A stretch of DNA of 64,000 nt. It comes from Mycobacterium sp. Its GTDB lineage: Bacteria > Actinomycetota > Actinomycetes > Mycobacteriales > Mycobacteriaceae. A model generated the notes under the pieces. That model searched no databases. It was given only the letters and a program-made list of their open reading frames with translations, and had not been told where the DNA came from. Below, piece by piece: positions 1 through 9,203 of the stretch; the first letter of the stretch is position 1, and the number at the start of each line of letters is the position of its first letter. The stretch is from assembly GCF_004298145.1 (NCBI RefSeq), contig NZ_SCRH01000005.1, forward strand, positions 122,235 to 186,234, given 5' to 3'. The translations under genes and the position numbers were made by a program.

Positions 1-14
1 GGGCCCGCTCGACC

Positions 15-1301
15 TCAGTGAAACTGGCCCTCTTCGGTGGAGCCGGTCAGCGCCGTGGTCGACGACGTCGGGTCGACCGTGGTGGCGATGCGGTCGAAGT
101 AACCGGCACCCACCTCACGCTGGTGCTTGGTGGCGGTGTAGCCACGCTCCTCGGCGGCGAACTCGCGCTCCTGCAGCTCGACGTAGGCGCTCATCTGGTT
201 GCGGGCGTAGCCGTAGGCCAGATCGAACATCGAGTAGTTCAGGGCGTGGAAGCCGGCCAGCGTGATGAACTGGAACTTGAACCCCATTGCGCCGAGCTCC
301 TTTTGGAACTTCGCGATGGTGGAGTCGTCGAGGTGCTTGCGCCAGTTGAACGACGGCGAGCAGTTGTAGGCCAGCATCTGGTCGGGGAACTCGGCCTTGA
401 CGCCCTCGGCGAACTTGGCGGCGAGCTCGAGATCCGGAGTGCCGGTCTCCATCCAGATCAGGTCCGAGTAGGGCGCGTAGGCCTTGGCCCGGGCGATGCA
501 GGGCTCCAGGCCGTTGCGGACCCGGTAGAAGCCTTCCTTGGTGCGCTCCCCGGTGATGAACGGCTGGTCGCGCTCGTCGACGTCGGAGGTGATCAGCGTG
601 GCCGCCTCGGCGTCGGTCCGGGCGATGACGACGGTCGGAACGTCGCACACGTCGGCGGCCAGCCGGGCCGAGGTCAGGGTGCGGATGTGCTGCTGGGTCG
701 GGATCAGTACCTTGCCGCCCAGGTGACCACACTTCTTCTCCGAAGCCAGCTGGTCCTCCCAGTGCGAGCCCGCCACACCGGCGGCGATCATGGCCTTCTG
801 CAGCTCGTAGACGTTGAGCGCACCACCGAAACCGGCCTCACCGTCGGCGACGATCGGCGCCAGCCAGTTCTTCACCGAGGTGTCGCCCTCGACCCTGGCG
901 ATCTCGTCGGCGCGCAGCAGCGCGTTGTTGATCCGGCGCACCACCTGCGGCACCGAGTTGGCCGGGTAAAGGCTCTGGTCGGGGTAGGTGTGACCGGACA
1001 GGTTCGCGTCACCGGCGACCTGCCACCCGGACAGGTAGATGGCCTTCAGGCCGGCGCGCACCTGCTGGACGGCCATGTTGCCGGTCAGCGCGCCGAGCGC
1101 GTTGATGTACTCGAGGTCTTCCAGCTGCTCCCACAGCACCTCGGCGCCCCGGCGGGCCAGGGTGGCCTCCTCGACGACGCTGCCCTGCAGGGCGACGACG
1201 TCCTCGGCGCTGTAGGTGCGGGTGACGTCCTTCCACCGCGGGTTGGTGTCCCAGTCCTTCTGGACCTGTTCGGCGCTCTTGGGGGTGCCAACGACAGACA
1301 T
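15..1301 (-). CDS. icl1: Isocitrate lyase (glyoxylate shunt)
   Basis: Cleaves isocitrate to succinate and glyoxylate; in mycobacteria this enzyme also acts as methylisocitrate lyase during growth on fatty acids, odd-chain lipids and cholesterol. The 428-aa product has the length of the M. tuberculosis Icl1 type. The signature KKCGH is at residues 189-193, with the catalytic Cys at 191, in a (beta/alpha)8 barrel of the ICL/PEP mutase family. The ATG at 1301 is preceded by AAGGAG with 8 bases of spacing. The gene ends 14 bases from the window edge. ramB, a known regulator of glyoxylate genes, lies two genes away, and the 279-bp upstream gap carries repeated TTGCTAA words that may be its sites. 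Identity is very secure. Confidence 0.97.
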   Translation of the reverse strand: MSVVGTPKSAEQVQKDWDTNPRWKDVTRTYSAEDVVALQGSVVEEATLARRGAEVLWEQLEDLEYINALGALTGNMAVQQVRAGLKAIYLSGWQVAGDANLSGHTYPDQSLYPANSVPQVVRRINNALLRADEIARVEGDTSVKNWLAPIVADGEAGFGGALNVYELQKAMIAAGVAGSHWEDQLASEKKCGHLGGKVLIPTQQHIRTLTSARLAADVCDVPTVVIARTDAEAATLITSDVDERDQPFITGERTKEGFYRVRNGLEPCIARAKAYAPYSDLIWMETGTPDLELAAKFAEGVKAEFPDQMLAYNCSPSFNWRKHLDDSTIAKFQKELGAMGFKFQFITLAGFHALNYSMFDLAYGYARNQMSAYVELQEREFAAEERGYTATKHQREVGAGYFDRIATTVDPTSSTTALTGSTEEGQFH

Positions 1302-1455
1302 TGGGCATGCTCCTTCACGATCTTCACTACTGAGTTGCTGAACGCCTCACCGGCGGTAGCTAGCGGCTCAACTTCACTGGTGTGCTAACTCGAAGATGGC
1401 ACAGCTCAAGGGGGTGGTCTACCCGTTTCAATTGCCAATTTCAGCAACGGGAACG

Positions 1456-1490
1456 CGCGAATTTGCGAATCTTGCTAAGTTGCTAACAAG
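1456..1490. promoter_or_regulatory. Candidate RamB-type repeat array upstream of icl1
   Basis: Three near-identical heptamers follow one another in the icl1 upstream gap (1302-1580): TTGCGAA at about 1463, then TTGCTAA at about 1472 and 1480, so 9 and 8 bases apart. A related TTGCTGAA lies near 1335 and TGCTAAC near 1384. RamB of corynebacteria and mycobacteria is known to bind TTGCAAA-like words in glyoxylate-cycle promoters. Assigning these repeats to RamB is an inference; the repeats themselves are visible. Nothing else is recognisable in this gap. Confidence 0.4.
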
Positions 1491-1580
1491 CTTAACCGTT
1501 TCAGAAGCTACCGGTCAGTAACTACAAAGCCGCAGGTCATCCGGGCAATTGACGGCGCTGTCGAAGCTGGCCCGTTCGGG

Positions 1581-2378
1581 CTACCGAGCAAAGATCGCGG
1601 CGACGGCTTTCGTCTCGTCACCAACGGCGTATGTGAGCGTTGTAACAGTGCGATCGGCCAGGTCGGGACCGAATTGCTCCGTGGATCCGGCCGGGTGAAT
1701 GTGAGAAAAGATCTCCAGCTTGTCCCCCAGCGCCACCGGCGCCTCGTGCTCGATCGTGATACGCAACGGCGCCCGCATCAGCTCGGTGTGCGACGCCAGA
1801 TAGTCCTCGATGACGCTCCAGTACACCGAGTTGTTCATGTGGTCGAACAGGTCGATGTCGGTGACCCGGATGGGGAACTCGTGGATCTCGACCGCGTCGT
1901 CCCGGCTGCCCGCCTTCAGGTAGGACTTCCACCGCAACCGGTCGACCGACGTCGTCTTGCGCAGACCCGCCAGGAACTCGTCGGCGATGCGCGAGGGCAT
2001 CTGGGTCTCCCGGTTGATGTTGATCCAGAAGGCCTCGGACTCGATGAGGCCGCCCTTGCGCCTCCCATCGATACGGACCCGCATCTCGCACCACCGATTC
2101 GAGGTACCCGAGCACCATCGGCGCAGGCGCAGCATGTCGTTGAACTCGATCGGCCGGGTCAGGTCGACCATGGTGCGCCGGACGATCCACAGCGGATGGG
2201 TCTCCTCGAAACCCATCTCGCGCAGCTGGTCCTGGCCGATGTCCTGGATGTGGCGGCACGCGGCGTCCAGCCGCAGCCGGCCCGTGCGGTCGATATCGCC
2301 GACCCGCAACGGCCACTTACGATCGAAAACGTCAGGGTGACCGTCGGGCACCGGCATCAGTTGTTTATCCAGGCTCAC
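1581..2378 (-). CDS. Acyl-ACP thioesterase-like hotdog protein (Rv0466-like)
   Basis: Predicted acyl thioesterase releasing fatty acids from acyl carrier protein or CoA. The 265-aa protein has two hotdog halves. The second contains a DIDLFDHMNNSVYW stretch, whose D-x-x-x-H-x-N pattern is typical of the FatA/FatB-like catalytic segment. The frame is open far upstream, but the start is set at the GTG at 2378, preceded by GGAG with 7 bases of spacing and giving the MSLDK-type N-terminus of Rv0466. It is transcribed toward icl1 and diverges from ramB, the same order as in M. tuberculosis. Its physiological substrate is unknown. Confidence 0.88.
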   Translation of the reverse strand: MSLDKQLMPVPDGHPDVFDRKWPLRVGDIDRTGRLRLDAACRHIQDIGQDQLREMGFEETHPLWIVRRTMVDLTRPIEFNDMLRLRRWCSGTSNRWCEMRVRIDGRRKGGLIESEAFWININRETQMPSRIADEFLAGLRKTTSVDRLRWKSYLKAGSRDDAVEIHEFPIRVTDIDLFDHMNNSVYWSVIEDYLASHTELMRAPLRITIEHEAPVALGDKLEIFSHIHPAGSTEQFGPDLADRTVTTLTYAVGDETKAVAAIFAR

Positions 2379-2537
2379 GGCGTCGCTCCCCGTTTCCTCC
2401 TTGTGATCACCCCAGGCTAAGGCCCAAGGCCCGGTCGAATCATGCCAATGGGGTCCCTCGAATACCAATCGCGACGCGTACGATTCGATGCCAACTCTGC
2501 GAACCATATCTTCACAAAGCCCGGTAACCTCGGTGAA

Positions 2538-3953
2538 GTGTCCAAGACGTTCGTCGGCTCGCGCCTTCGCCAGCTGCGCAACGAGCGCGGGTTTTCCCAG
2601 GCGGCACTGGCTCAGATGCTGGAGATTTCGCCGAGCTACCTCAATCAGATCGAGCATGACGTTCGCCCGCTGACCGTGGCGGTGCTGCTGCGCATCACCG
2701 AGGTGTTCGGGGTGGACGCCACGTTCTTCTCCTCGCAGGACGACACCCGGCTGGTCGCCGAGCTGCGCGAGGTCACCATGGACCGCGATCTCGACATCGA
2801 TGTCGACCCGACCGGGGTCGCCGAGATGGTCAGCGCCCATCCCGGTCTGGCCCGGGCGGTGGTCAACCTGCACCGGCGTTACCGGATCACCACGGCGCAG
2901 CTGGCGGCCGCCACCGAGGAGCGGTTCTCCGACGGCAGCGGCAGCGGGTCGATCACCATGCCGCACGAGGAAGTGCGCGACTACTTCTACCAACGGCAGA
3001 ACTACCTGCACGAGCTGGACACCGCCGCCGAGGACCTCACCATCAAAATGCGGTTGCACCATGGCGACCTGGCCCGGGAGTTGACCCGCCGGCTCACCGA
3101 GCTGCACGGGGTGCACATCAACCGCCGGATCGATCTCGGCGACACCGTGCTGCACCGCTACGACCCCGCGACCAAGACGCTGGAGATCAGCAATCACCTC
3201 TCGCTGGGGCAACAGGTTTTCAAGATGGCCGCCGAATTGGCCTACCTCGAGTTCGGGGATCTGATCGACAGCCTGGTCGCGCAGGGAAAGTTCACCAGCG
3301 ACGAGTCGCACACGCTGGCCCGGCTCGGCTTGGCCAACTACTTCGCCGCGGCCGCCGTGCTCCCCTACCGCCAATTCCACGACGTCGCAGAGAATTTCCG
3401 CTACGACGTCGAGCGGTTGTCATCGTTCTACTCGATCAGTTACGAGACCATCGCGCACCGGCTCTCCACGATGCAGCGCCCGTCGATGCGCGGGGTGCCG
3501 TTCTCGTTCGTCCGGGTCGACCGCGCCGGAAACATGTCAAAACGTCAGTCCGCCACCGGTTTTCACTTCTCCTCCAGCGGCGGCACCTGCCCGTTGTGGA
3601 ACGTCTACGAGACGTTCGCCAACCCGGGCAAAATCCTGGTGCAGATCGCGCAGATGCCCGACGGCCGCAACTACATGTGGGTGGCCCGCACCGTGGAACG
3701 ACGTGCGGCCCGGTATGGTCAGCCGGGTAAGACCTTCGCGATCGGCTTGGGCTGCGAGCTTCGCCACGCGCACCGGCTCGTCTACTCGGAAGGACTCGAC
3801 TTGTCGGGGGAAATCTCCACACCGATCGGCGCGGGTTGCCGGGTCTGCGAACGCGACAACTGCCCGCAGCGCGCCTTCCCGGCGCTCGGCCGGGCGCTCG
3901 ATCTCGACGAGCATCGCAGCACAGTGTCTCCATACCTGGTGACCCAGCCGTGA
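2538..3953 (+). CDS. ramB: RamB-type transcriptional regulator
   Basis: Regulator of acetate/glyoxylate metabolism, of the ScfR/RamB family (XRE helix-turn-helix plus a long ligand-sensing domain). The HTH occupies about residues 18-42 (FSQAALAQMLEISPSYLNQI). The C-terminus has a cysteine-rich cluster (GAGCRVCERDNC) typical of the DUF2083 end. The GTG at 2538 gives 471 aa with the conserved VSKTFVGSRLRQLR start; longer upstream starts lack family support. It diverges from the thioesterase gene and is close to icl1, its known target in M. tuberculosis. The downstream CMD protein may be co-transcribed, since a GTG at 3950 overlaps the ramB stop. Confidence 0.95.
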   Translation: MSKTFVGSRLRQLRNERGFSQAALAQMLEISPSYLNQIEHDVRPLTVAVLLRITEVFGVDATFFSSQDDTRLVAELREVTMDRDLDIDVDPTGVAEMVSAHPGLARAVVNLHRRYRITTAQLAAATEERFSDGSGSGSITMPHEEVRDYFYQRQNYLHELDTAAEDLTIKMRLHHGDLARELTRRLTELHGVHINRRIDLGDTVLHRYDPATKTLEISNHLSLGQQVFKMAAELAYLEFGDLIDSLVAQGKFTSDESHTLARLGLANYFAAAAVLPYRQFHDVAENFRYDVERLSSFYSISYETIAHRLSTMQRPSMRGVPFSFVRVDRAGNMSKRQSATGFHFSSSGGTCPLWNVYETFANPGKILVQIAQMPDGRNYMWVARTVERRAARYGQPGKTFAIGLGCELRHAHRLVYSEGLDLSGEISTPIGAGCRVCERDNCPQRAFPALGRALDLDEHRSTVSPYLVTQP

Positions 3954-3956
3954 GCG

Positions 3957-4000
3957 CCGCCGGCGACGATGCAGAGCGAAGCGATGCGGAGGAGCGGCGC
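3957..4000 (+). repeat. MIRU-like interspersed repeat
   Basis: The word GACGATGCAGAGCGAAGCGA, followed by a GGAGGAG block, is a familiar short interspersed element of mycobacterial genomes found at gene ends. Here it sits exactly between the ramB stop and the ATG of the next gene. Its GGAGGAG supplies that gene's ribosome-binding site. Related copies are seen near 38038 and 48885. Membership of the MIRU family is from memory of the motif. Confidence 0.55.
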
Positions 4001-4564
4001 ATGAGCACGGCCGGCGACGGTCAAGTCGGTCGCATCCCGTCGGGCCGGTTCCGCGAGCTGGGCCCGATCAACTGGGTGCTCGCGAAGCTGGGCGCGCGCA
4101 CGGTCCGGGCGCCGGAGTTTCATCTGTTCACCACCCTGGGTCAGCGTCAATTGCTGTTCTGGGCCTGGGCGATTTACGGCGCCCGGCTATTACGGGGGCG
4201 CCTGCCCACGATCGATACCGAACTGGTGATCCTGCGGGTCGGGCATCTGCGTGCGTGCGAATACGAACTGCAGCATCATCGCCGGCTGGCGCGCAAAGCC
4301 GGGCTCGACATAAACCTGCAGGCCGCGATTTTCGCGTGGCCGGACGCCGGTCCCGCGGACCAACTGAGCGAACGTCAGCGGGCGCTGCTGGCGGCGACGG
4401 ACGAGTTCGTCAGGGATCGCACGATCACCGACGGCACCTGGCAGCGGCTGGCATCTCACCTGGATCGGCGGCAGCTGATCGAATTCTGCTTGCTGGCAAG
4501 CCAATACGACGGGCTCGCCGCGACGATGTCCGCGCTCGAGATTCCGCTGGACAACCCGCGCTAG
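4001..4564 (+). CDS. Carboxymuconolactone decarboxylase/AhpD-fold protein (Rv0464c-like)
   Basis: 187-aa protein of the CMD/AhpD fold. The central segment VILRVGHLRACEYELQHH resembles the catalytic helix of that family, but only one Cys of the usual CxxC pair is present, so peroxidase activity of the AhpD kind is doubtful. The ATG at 4001 has a GGAGGAG site 6 bases upstream. A GTG at 3950 overlapping the ramB TGA would add 17 residues encoded by the interspersed repeat and is the alternative start. It is the last gene of the conserved block before the accessory island, and its stop overlaps the stop of the convergent TetR gene. Function unknown. Confidence 0.8.
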   Translation: MSTAGDGQVGRIPSGRFRELGPINWVLAKLGARTVRAPEFHLFTTLGQRQLLFWAWAIYGARLLRGRLPTIDTELVILRVGHLRACEYELQHHRRLARKAGLDINLQAAIFAWPDAGPADQLSERQRALLAATDEFVRDRTITDGTWQRLASHLDRRQLIEFCLLASQYDGLAATMSALEIPLDNPR

Positions 4565-5280
4565 TGTCCTGAGTCATTCATTGCGCGTTCCCCCGCGATC
4601 TCTTTGAGCGCCGCCTTCTCAAGCTCCGCATCGACCAATAGCCGCTTCAGGGTTGCATTCTCACGCTCGCAATCTTCGAGCCTCTTGGCGTCCTCGGTCT
4701 TCAGCCTGCGTGGGACGCACAACCCCCCAAGCACGGTGTCACTGATTTGCTGAATCATGGCGGCCCCCCCGATCGGACCTTCGGGATTCCACCACTTGGT
4801 GAGCCAGTTGCAGGCCCCAATCATGGCCATGGCGGCCACATGGGGGTCGACAGTGCTTCGGAAGGTGCCGTCCACGACTGCAGCCGCCATCACACCTTCC
4901 ACCAGGCGGATGTATTCGCGGTCGCGCTCGTGCCAGTCCTCGGCGAGATTCGACATGGCGATCTCGTGCAGGTAGACGGCGGCGAAGTCGTAGATGTCGA
5001 TGATGACGCCAATGTGGAGTGTGATGAGTGCACGGACCTTCTGTTCCGAGGTCTCATCGGAGGCGGCGATGACACCTGCTTCCCGCACGATGCGTTCGGT
5101 GGGAATCCGAATCACAGCGGTAAGGAGGTCCTCTTTGGTGCTGATGTAGTTGTAGAGGCTCCCTTTAAGCATGCCGACGTTGTCAGCGATCTCCTCCAGC
5201 GTCGCCTGGGCAAATCCGCGCTGGCGGAATACCTTGGCTGCGGATGCAACCACATCTTCCCATCGGTTCGGTCTGGCCAT
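4561..5280 (-). CDS. TetR-family regulator with a transposase OrfA-like C-terminal tail
   Basis: Probable repressor of the island. Residues 1-60 form a TetR HTH (AKVFRQRGFAQATLEEIADN, then GSLYNYISTKEDLL), and residues 60-190 the ligand/dimer domain. From about 197 the protein changes character: DAKRLEDCERENATLKRLL, then DAELEKAALKEIA. This is the leucine-zipper end of IS3-family OrfA proteins and is not part of the TetR fold. The last codons (NDSGH, stop) close onto the end of the CMD gene. I infer that a transposon fragment was captured as the 3' end. The gene diverges from the thiolase across a 14-bp palindrome that is a plausible operator for this protein. The effector is unknown. Confidence 0.85.
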   Translation of the reverse strand: MARPNRWEDVVASAAKVFRQRGFAQATLEEIADNVGMLKGSLYNYISTKEDLLTAVIRIPTERIVREAGVIAASDETSEQKVRALITLHIGVIIDIYDFAAVYLHEIAMSNLAEDWHERDREYIRLVEGVMAAAVVDGTFRSTVDPHVAAMAMIGACNWLTKWWNPEGPIGGAAMIQQISDTVLGGLCVPRRLKTEDAKRLEDCERENATLKRLLVDAELEKAALKEIAGERAMNDSGH

Positions 5281-5387
5281 CCATCGTCTTCTCTCGGCAC
5301 CTTCGCGCCCTTAACCGTCAGCGTCAGTCCGCGCAACGCTCATCGAAACCAAACAGAGATTTGCTCTTCAGCATAGCAGGCGGCCGA

Positions 5388-5420
5388 TTGACATTCCAAT
5401 AATGGCCAAACTATGGTTTG
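5388..5420 (+). promoter_or_regulatory. Promoter with 14-bp palindromic operator (site 1)
   Basis: A -35 TTGACA (5388-5393) and a -10 TATGGT (5412-5417) are separated by 18 bases and face the thiolase. The -10 lies inside the palindrome CAAACTATGGTTTG (5407-5420). The same 14-mer, inverted, occurs at 9204-9217. A TetR protein bound here would block RNA polymerase directly. The regulator assignment is inferred from adjacency. Confidence 0.72.
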
Positions 5421-5459
5421 TTTAAATACCGACGCGGACCGGTCCCAAGGAGGCAAAGC

Positions 5460-6611
5460 GTGGTCGAGGTGCACATCGTCGAGGCGCTGCGCACTCCGAT
5501 GGGCCGCAAGCGTGGCAGTCTCAGTGACGTGCACCCGGTCGACATCGGTGCCTATGTCCTCGGCGGTCTGATCGAGCGCGCCGGCGTGGACCCGGGTCGG
5601 GTGGACGACGTCATCTTCGGCTGCATCGGACAGATAGGACCGCAGTCCGCGAACCTGGCCCGTTACTGCTGGCTTGCCGCCGGACTCCCCGAGCATGTGC
5701 CGGCAGTCACGATTGACCGTCAGTGTGGTTCGTCGCAGCAGGCGGTTCATTTCGCAGCCCAGGGCATCCTGGCAGGCAGTTACGAGATCGCCATCGCGGG
5801 TGGCGTCGAATCAATGAACACGGTGCCGTTGAATTCCAACTTCGAGTGGGGGCCCAGGCTGGGCATGGGTCTGCCCGCCGAGGCCAAGCAGTGGGTCAAG
5901 CGTTACGGAGCTGAGCCCGTCCACCAGTTCACTGCGGGCGATCTGATCGCCCGCCACTGGAACCTCGACCGCGAATCCATGGACCGGTTTGCGGTCGAGA
6001 GCCATCACAGGGCGGCGGCCGCACGGGACCAGGGCCGCTTCGATAATCAGATCCTGCCCATCGAGGGCTTCGAGCGGGACGAGACCATTCGTCCGGACAC
6101 CTCGATGGAGGCGGTCGCCGGTCTCAAGCCCATCCGTGAGGGCAGCCGGCTCACCATCGGCACCGCCAGCCAGATCGCCGACGGCGGATCCGCCGTCCTG
6201 CTTGCGTCCGGGGACGCGGTCCGGCGGCTCGGCCTGCGCTCGATGGGAATCATCCGTGGCATGACAGTCGTGGGAAGCGATCCGAAACTTATGTTGACCG
6301 GCCCGATCCCGGCCACTCGACAACTTCTGGACAAGGCCGGTCTCACGATAGATGACATCGACTTGTTCGAGGTGAACGAGGCGTTCGCCGCCGTCGTACT
6401 CGCGTGGGCTATCGAGACCGGCGCCGGCCTGGACCGCACGAATGTCAACGGAGGTGCGATCGCTCTTGGACACGCGCTCGGCTCCACCGGGACACGTTTG
6501 TTGACGACTCTGCTCCACGAACTCGCCCGAAGCGGCGGACGGTACGGAGTCGAGACGATCTGCGAGGGGGGCGGCCTGGCCAACGCGACGCTGATCGAGC
6601 GCGTGGCGTGA
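5460..6611 (+). CDS. Acetyl-CoA acyltransferase (thiolase)
   Basis: Thiolase predicted to cleave a 3-ketoacyl-CoA with CoA. The 383-aa protein has the full catalytic set: nucleophile Cys89 in DRQCGSSQQ, His338 in GGAIALGHALG and Cys368 in ICEGGG. The overall pattern recalls the degradative FadA5/FadA6 group of actinobacteria rather than biosynthetic thiolases. The GTG at 5460 is chosen because AAGGAGG lies 6 bases upstream; the frame is open a little further, but only through the operator. It is a single-gene unit with its own TTGACA promoter and operator, diverging from the TetR gene. The substrate is not evident; the neighbours suggest a ring-derived or branched acyl chain. Confidence 0.88.
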   Translation: MVEVHIVEALRTPMGRKRGSLSDVHPVDIGAYVLGGLIERAGVDPGRVDDVIFGCIGQIGPQSANLARYCWLAAGLPEHVPAVTIDRQCGSSQQAVHFAAQGILAGSYEIAIAGGVESMNTVPLNSNFEWGPRLGMGLPAEAKQWVKRYGAEPVHQFTAGDLIARHWNLDRESMDRFAVESHHRAAAARDQGRFDNQILPIEGFERDETIRPDTSMEAVAGLKPIREGSRLTIGTASQIADGGSAVLLASGDAVRRLGLRSMGIIRGMTVVGSDPKLMLTGPIPATRQLLDKAGLTIDDIDLFEVNEAFAAVVLAWAIETGAGLDRTNVNGGAIALGHALGSTGTRLLTTLLHELARSGGRYGVETICEGGGLANATLIERVA

Positions 6612-6672
6612 GAAGACGACGGCACCGACGGTGACACGAACCGGTCGGGGCGTGCCGCGTTTCAATCGGAAT

Positions 6673-8232
6673 CTAAGACCTATCCGCCTTCTCGTTGCGT
6701 AGGTCGACACTCAGTGCCGGTACGAAGGCCCTGGCCGGCTTGTTCGTCTCGAACCGGTAGTCGCTGAGCGGGAAAGTTCTGCTCGCTCGCCTCGACTGTC
6801 GCCCTGACGTGGGGCGGATAGCAGTGACGTCTCCGTGTTGATCGAAGTAGTAGCTGTTGGCAGCGGCGCAATTGTTGGTGAACCAAAGTGACGTGGCGAT
6901 CTTGCTTGCGACGCCTCGATGGTAGCGCTCGGTTGCTTCTCGGGTCACCTCGACTGCCGTCGCGCCACGCCGGTGTGCTTCTTGCAGGACGCGGACGATG
7001 TGACGACCACCGTTTTCGACCATCACGTGGTAGGCGCCGCCGGTTCCCCCGTACGGTCCATAGATCATGAAATGGTTGGGCAGGCCGGGCATCGTGATCG
7101 ACTCGTAGGCTTGGTAGCGCTCGCGTTCGAAGTAGTCGGCGAGGTTGAACCCGCTACGCCCGACCACGGGTGAACGGCGGTATACCTCGGGTGTAAACGC
7201 CATGTGAAAACCCGTCGCAAGGACAATCGCGTCGACCGGACGTTCCAGACCGTCGAGGGTGCGGATGCCCTCGGGCGTGATCTGTTCGATCGTGTCCGTC
7301 ACCAGATCGACGTTGTCCCGTTCGAACGCCGCAAGATAAGTGTTGCTGAAGCTCGGTCGCTTACACGCGAAGCCATAGTCCGGCGTCAGTCGTCGGCGCA
7401 GGACCGGATCGCGGACCGATCTTTCTAGATGATCACGTGCCGCGCGTTCGATGCGATGGGCGAACCACGGTGCCTTGGCGTGGTGGACCGGCAGCTTGAT
7501 GGTGAACAGCTCCGAGAACATGGTGGCGATGCGATTGCCGAGCCGCGCCGCCCAGGGTGCCCGACCGAACAGTTCCTTCAGCCACGGTGGAATGTCCGGA
7601 TCAAATTTCTTCAGCACCCAGATCGGAGTGCGCTGGTAGACATCCAGGTGGGCGACCCGCGGCGCGATGGCCGGCACGATCTGCAGTGCGCTCGCACCCG
7701 TCCCGACCACCGCGACCCGCTTGCCGGCGATGTCGTAGTTCTCATCCCACGTGGTCGAGTGCATGACCTTGCCGCGGAATTCGCCGATACCCTTGATATC
7801 GGCCGGCTTGGGCTCCGGGAAAACCCCGATCGCGCTGACCACGTACCGGGCAGTTATCTCCTGGGTCCCGTTGAGGACCACGCGCCAAACATGCTCCTGC
7901 TCGTCCCAGGTCCGCGATGAGACCGCCGTGTGCAGCTCGATGTGCGGCTGCAGACCATGCCGGTCGACCAAACCGCGTAGGTACTCCCTGACCTCCCCTC
8001 CAGGCGCGAATACCCGCGACCAGCCCGGATTGGGCTCGAAGCTGAACTGGTAGGCCATTGCGGGGATGTCGACCGCGACCCCCGGATATCTGTTCGAATG
8101 CCATACGCCGCCGACTCCGTCGGCACGGTCGACGATCTTGAAGTCGGTTATTCCCGCGTCGCGCAATGCTATGCCGACGCCGATTCCTCCGATTCCCGCT
8201 CCGATGACGAGGATTTCGAGGTCAGGTGTCAT
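6673..8232 (-). CDS. Baeyer-Villiger monooxygenase (FAD, NADPH)
   Basis: Predicted to insert oxygen next to a ketone, giving an ester or lactone. Residues 11-16 are the FAD GxGxxG (GAGIGG). Residues 152-162 (FRGKVMHSTTW) match the Baeyer-Villiger fingerprint FxGxxxHxxxW exactly. The second nucleotide-binding GxGxxA is at about 177-182. Length (519 aa) is normal. The ATG at 8232 overlaps the esterase stop as ATGA, so the two are translationally coupled, esterase first. The order BVMO plus hormone-sensitive-lipase-type esterase recalls mymA-lipR of M. tuberculosis. The natural ketone is unknown; cyclic or terpenoid ketones are an inference from the context. Confidence 0.92.
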   Translation of the reverse strand: MTPDLEILVIGAGIGGIGVGIALRDAGITDFKIVDRADGVGGVWHSNRYPGVAVDIPAMAYQFSFEPNPGWSRVFAPGGEVREYLRGLVDRHGLQPHIELHTAVSSRTWDEQEHVWRVVLNGTQEITARYVVSAIGVFPEPKPADIKGIGEFRGKVMHSTTWDENYDIAGKRVAVVGTGASALQIVPAIAPRVAHLDVYQRTPIWVLKKFDPDIPPWLKELFGRAPWAARLGNRIATMFSELFTIKLPVHHAKAPWFAHRIERAARDHLERSVRDPVLRRRLTPDYGFACKRPSFSNTYLAAFERDNVDLVTDTIEQITPEGIRTLDGLERPVDAIVLATGFHMAFTPEVYRRSPVVGRSGFNLADYFERERYQAYESITMPGLPNHFMIYGPYGGTGGAYHVMVENGGRHIVRVLQEAHRRGATAVEVTREATERYHRGVASKIATSLWFTNNCAAANSYYFDQHGDVTAIRPTSGRQSRRASRTFPLSDYRFETNKPARAFVPALSVDLRNEKADRS

Positions 8233-9122
8233 TTGGCCACGCGCCTTTGAACGAACCGACCTAGGGCATCGATAGCTTCCTGCGCTTCTGTAAGTTGGTG
8301 TGCAAACAATTGGTATACGTGCACCATTTCGTAGGCGACCTCCAGGTCCACGCTGACCCCGGCGCCGCGCGCCCGCTCGGCGACCCTGACAGCATCGGCC
8401 AACAAAATGTCACTGGTGCCGACCTGAACGAGAAGCGGCGGCAGACCCGTCAGGTCGCCGAACAGCGGCGAGGCACGGACGTCGTGCGGATCGGCCCCAG
8501 CCAGGTAGCCCGTAACCATTTGCTCCGCTGCCTCCGGCGAGCTGACCGGATCGGCTCCGGCAAACAACTCGATCGTGTCGCCTGACAGGGTGAGATCGGC
8601 GAACGGGGACAGTAACACGCCGCACGCTGGGAGCGGGTCACCCGCGTCACGCAAACCGATCAGCGCAGCCAGGGCCAGGCCGCCGCCCGCCGAATCACCG
8701 GCCAGCGCAAGGCGATCCGGTTCGACGCCGCGGTCAAGGAGCGCGTGGTAGGCACCGAGAACGTCGTCGTAGGCCGCGGGGAACGGTCGCTCCGGTGCGA
8801 GCGAGTAGTCCAGCAGGAGGACGCGGGCGCGAGCGGCTCGGGCAATCCGAGCTCCGAGATCAGCGTAGCCCACTGAAGAACCCAACATGAATCCGCCACC
8901 ATGCAGGTACAACACGGTCGTCGGCCCGGACTCCGCCACCTCGATTTGTCTGCCGGGCACCCCGCCGACCACAACGTCGTTCACGACGACGTCAGGCCCC
9001 GGCGGCGGAAGCATCCGGTCGAACCCCTGGCGCATCCCGGCAAGGTCGACACCGTCTCCATGCCATGACCCGTAGGCGGCTGTGGCTATGGCATTCACCC
9101 GCATTGACACCACGGAGATCAC
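8229..9122 (-). CDS. Alpha/beta hydrolase, hormone-sensitive lipase-type esterase
   Basis: Carboxylesterase likely to hydrolyse the ester or lactone made by the adjoining monooxygenase. The 297-aa protein shows the oxyanion-hole motif HGGGF at 74-78, the nucleophile Ser144 in GDSAGG, acid Asp236 in VGTSDILL and His266 in MVHVY. There is no signal peptide, so it should be cytoplasmic. The longest start is GTG 9122; GTG 9113 and ATG 9104 are alternatives, and a GAGGG at 9125-9129 (minus strand) is better spaced for 9113. It is first gene of an esterase-BVMO pair that diverges from the DUF35 operon, with the shared operator about 85 bases upstream. Confidence 0.9.
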   Translation of the reverse strand: MISVVSMRVNAIATAAYGSWHGDGVDLAGMRQGFDRMLPPPGPDVVVNDVVVGGVPGRQIEVAESGPTTVLYLHGGGFMLGSSVGYADLGARIARAARARVLLLDYSLAPERPFPAAYDDVLGAYHALLDRGVEPDRLALAGDSAGGGLALAALIGLRDAGDPLPACGVLLSPFADLTLSGDTIELFAGADPVSSPEAAEQMVTGYLAGADPHDVRASPLFGDLTGLPPLLVQVGTSDILLADAVRVAERARGAGVSVDLEVAYEMVHVYQLFAHQLTEAQEAIDALGRFVQRRVAK

Positions 9123-9203
9123 TTCCCTCGTCCAGATCGCCCACCGCGCATCGACCGCGGGCTCGAACGGTCGGTGTGCTTATGTCCGCGCACGGGGAGT
9201 AAG

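Noticed and set aside
1581..3380. 599-codon version of the thioesterase reading back through ramB
   Set aside because: The added N-terminal part is antisense to ramB; the GTG at 2378 has a ribosome site and matches the family start.
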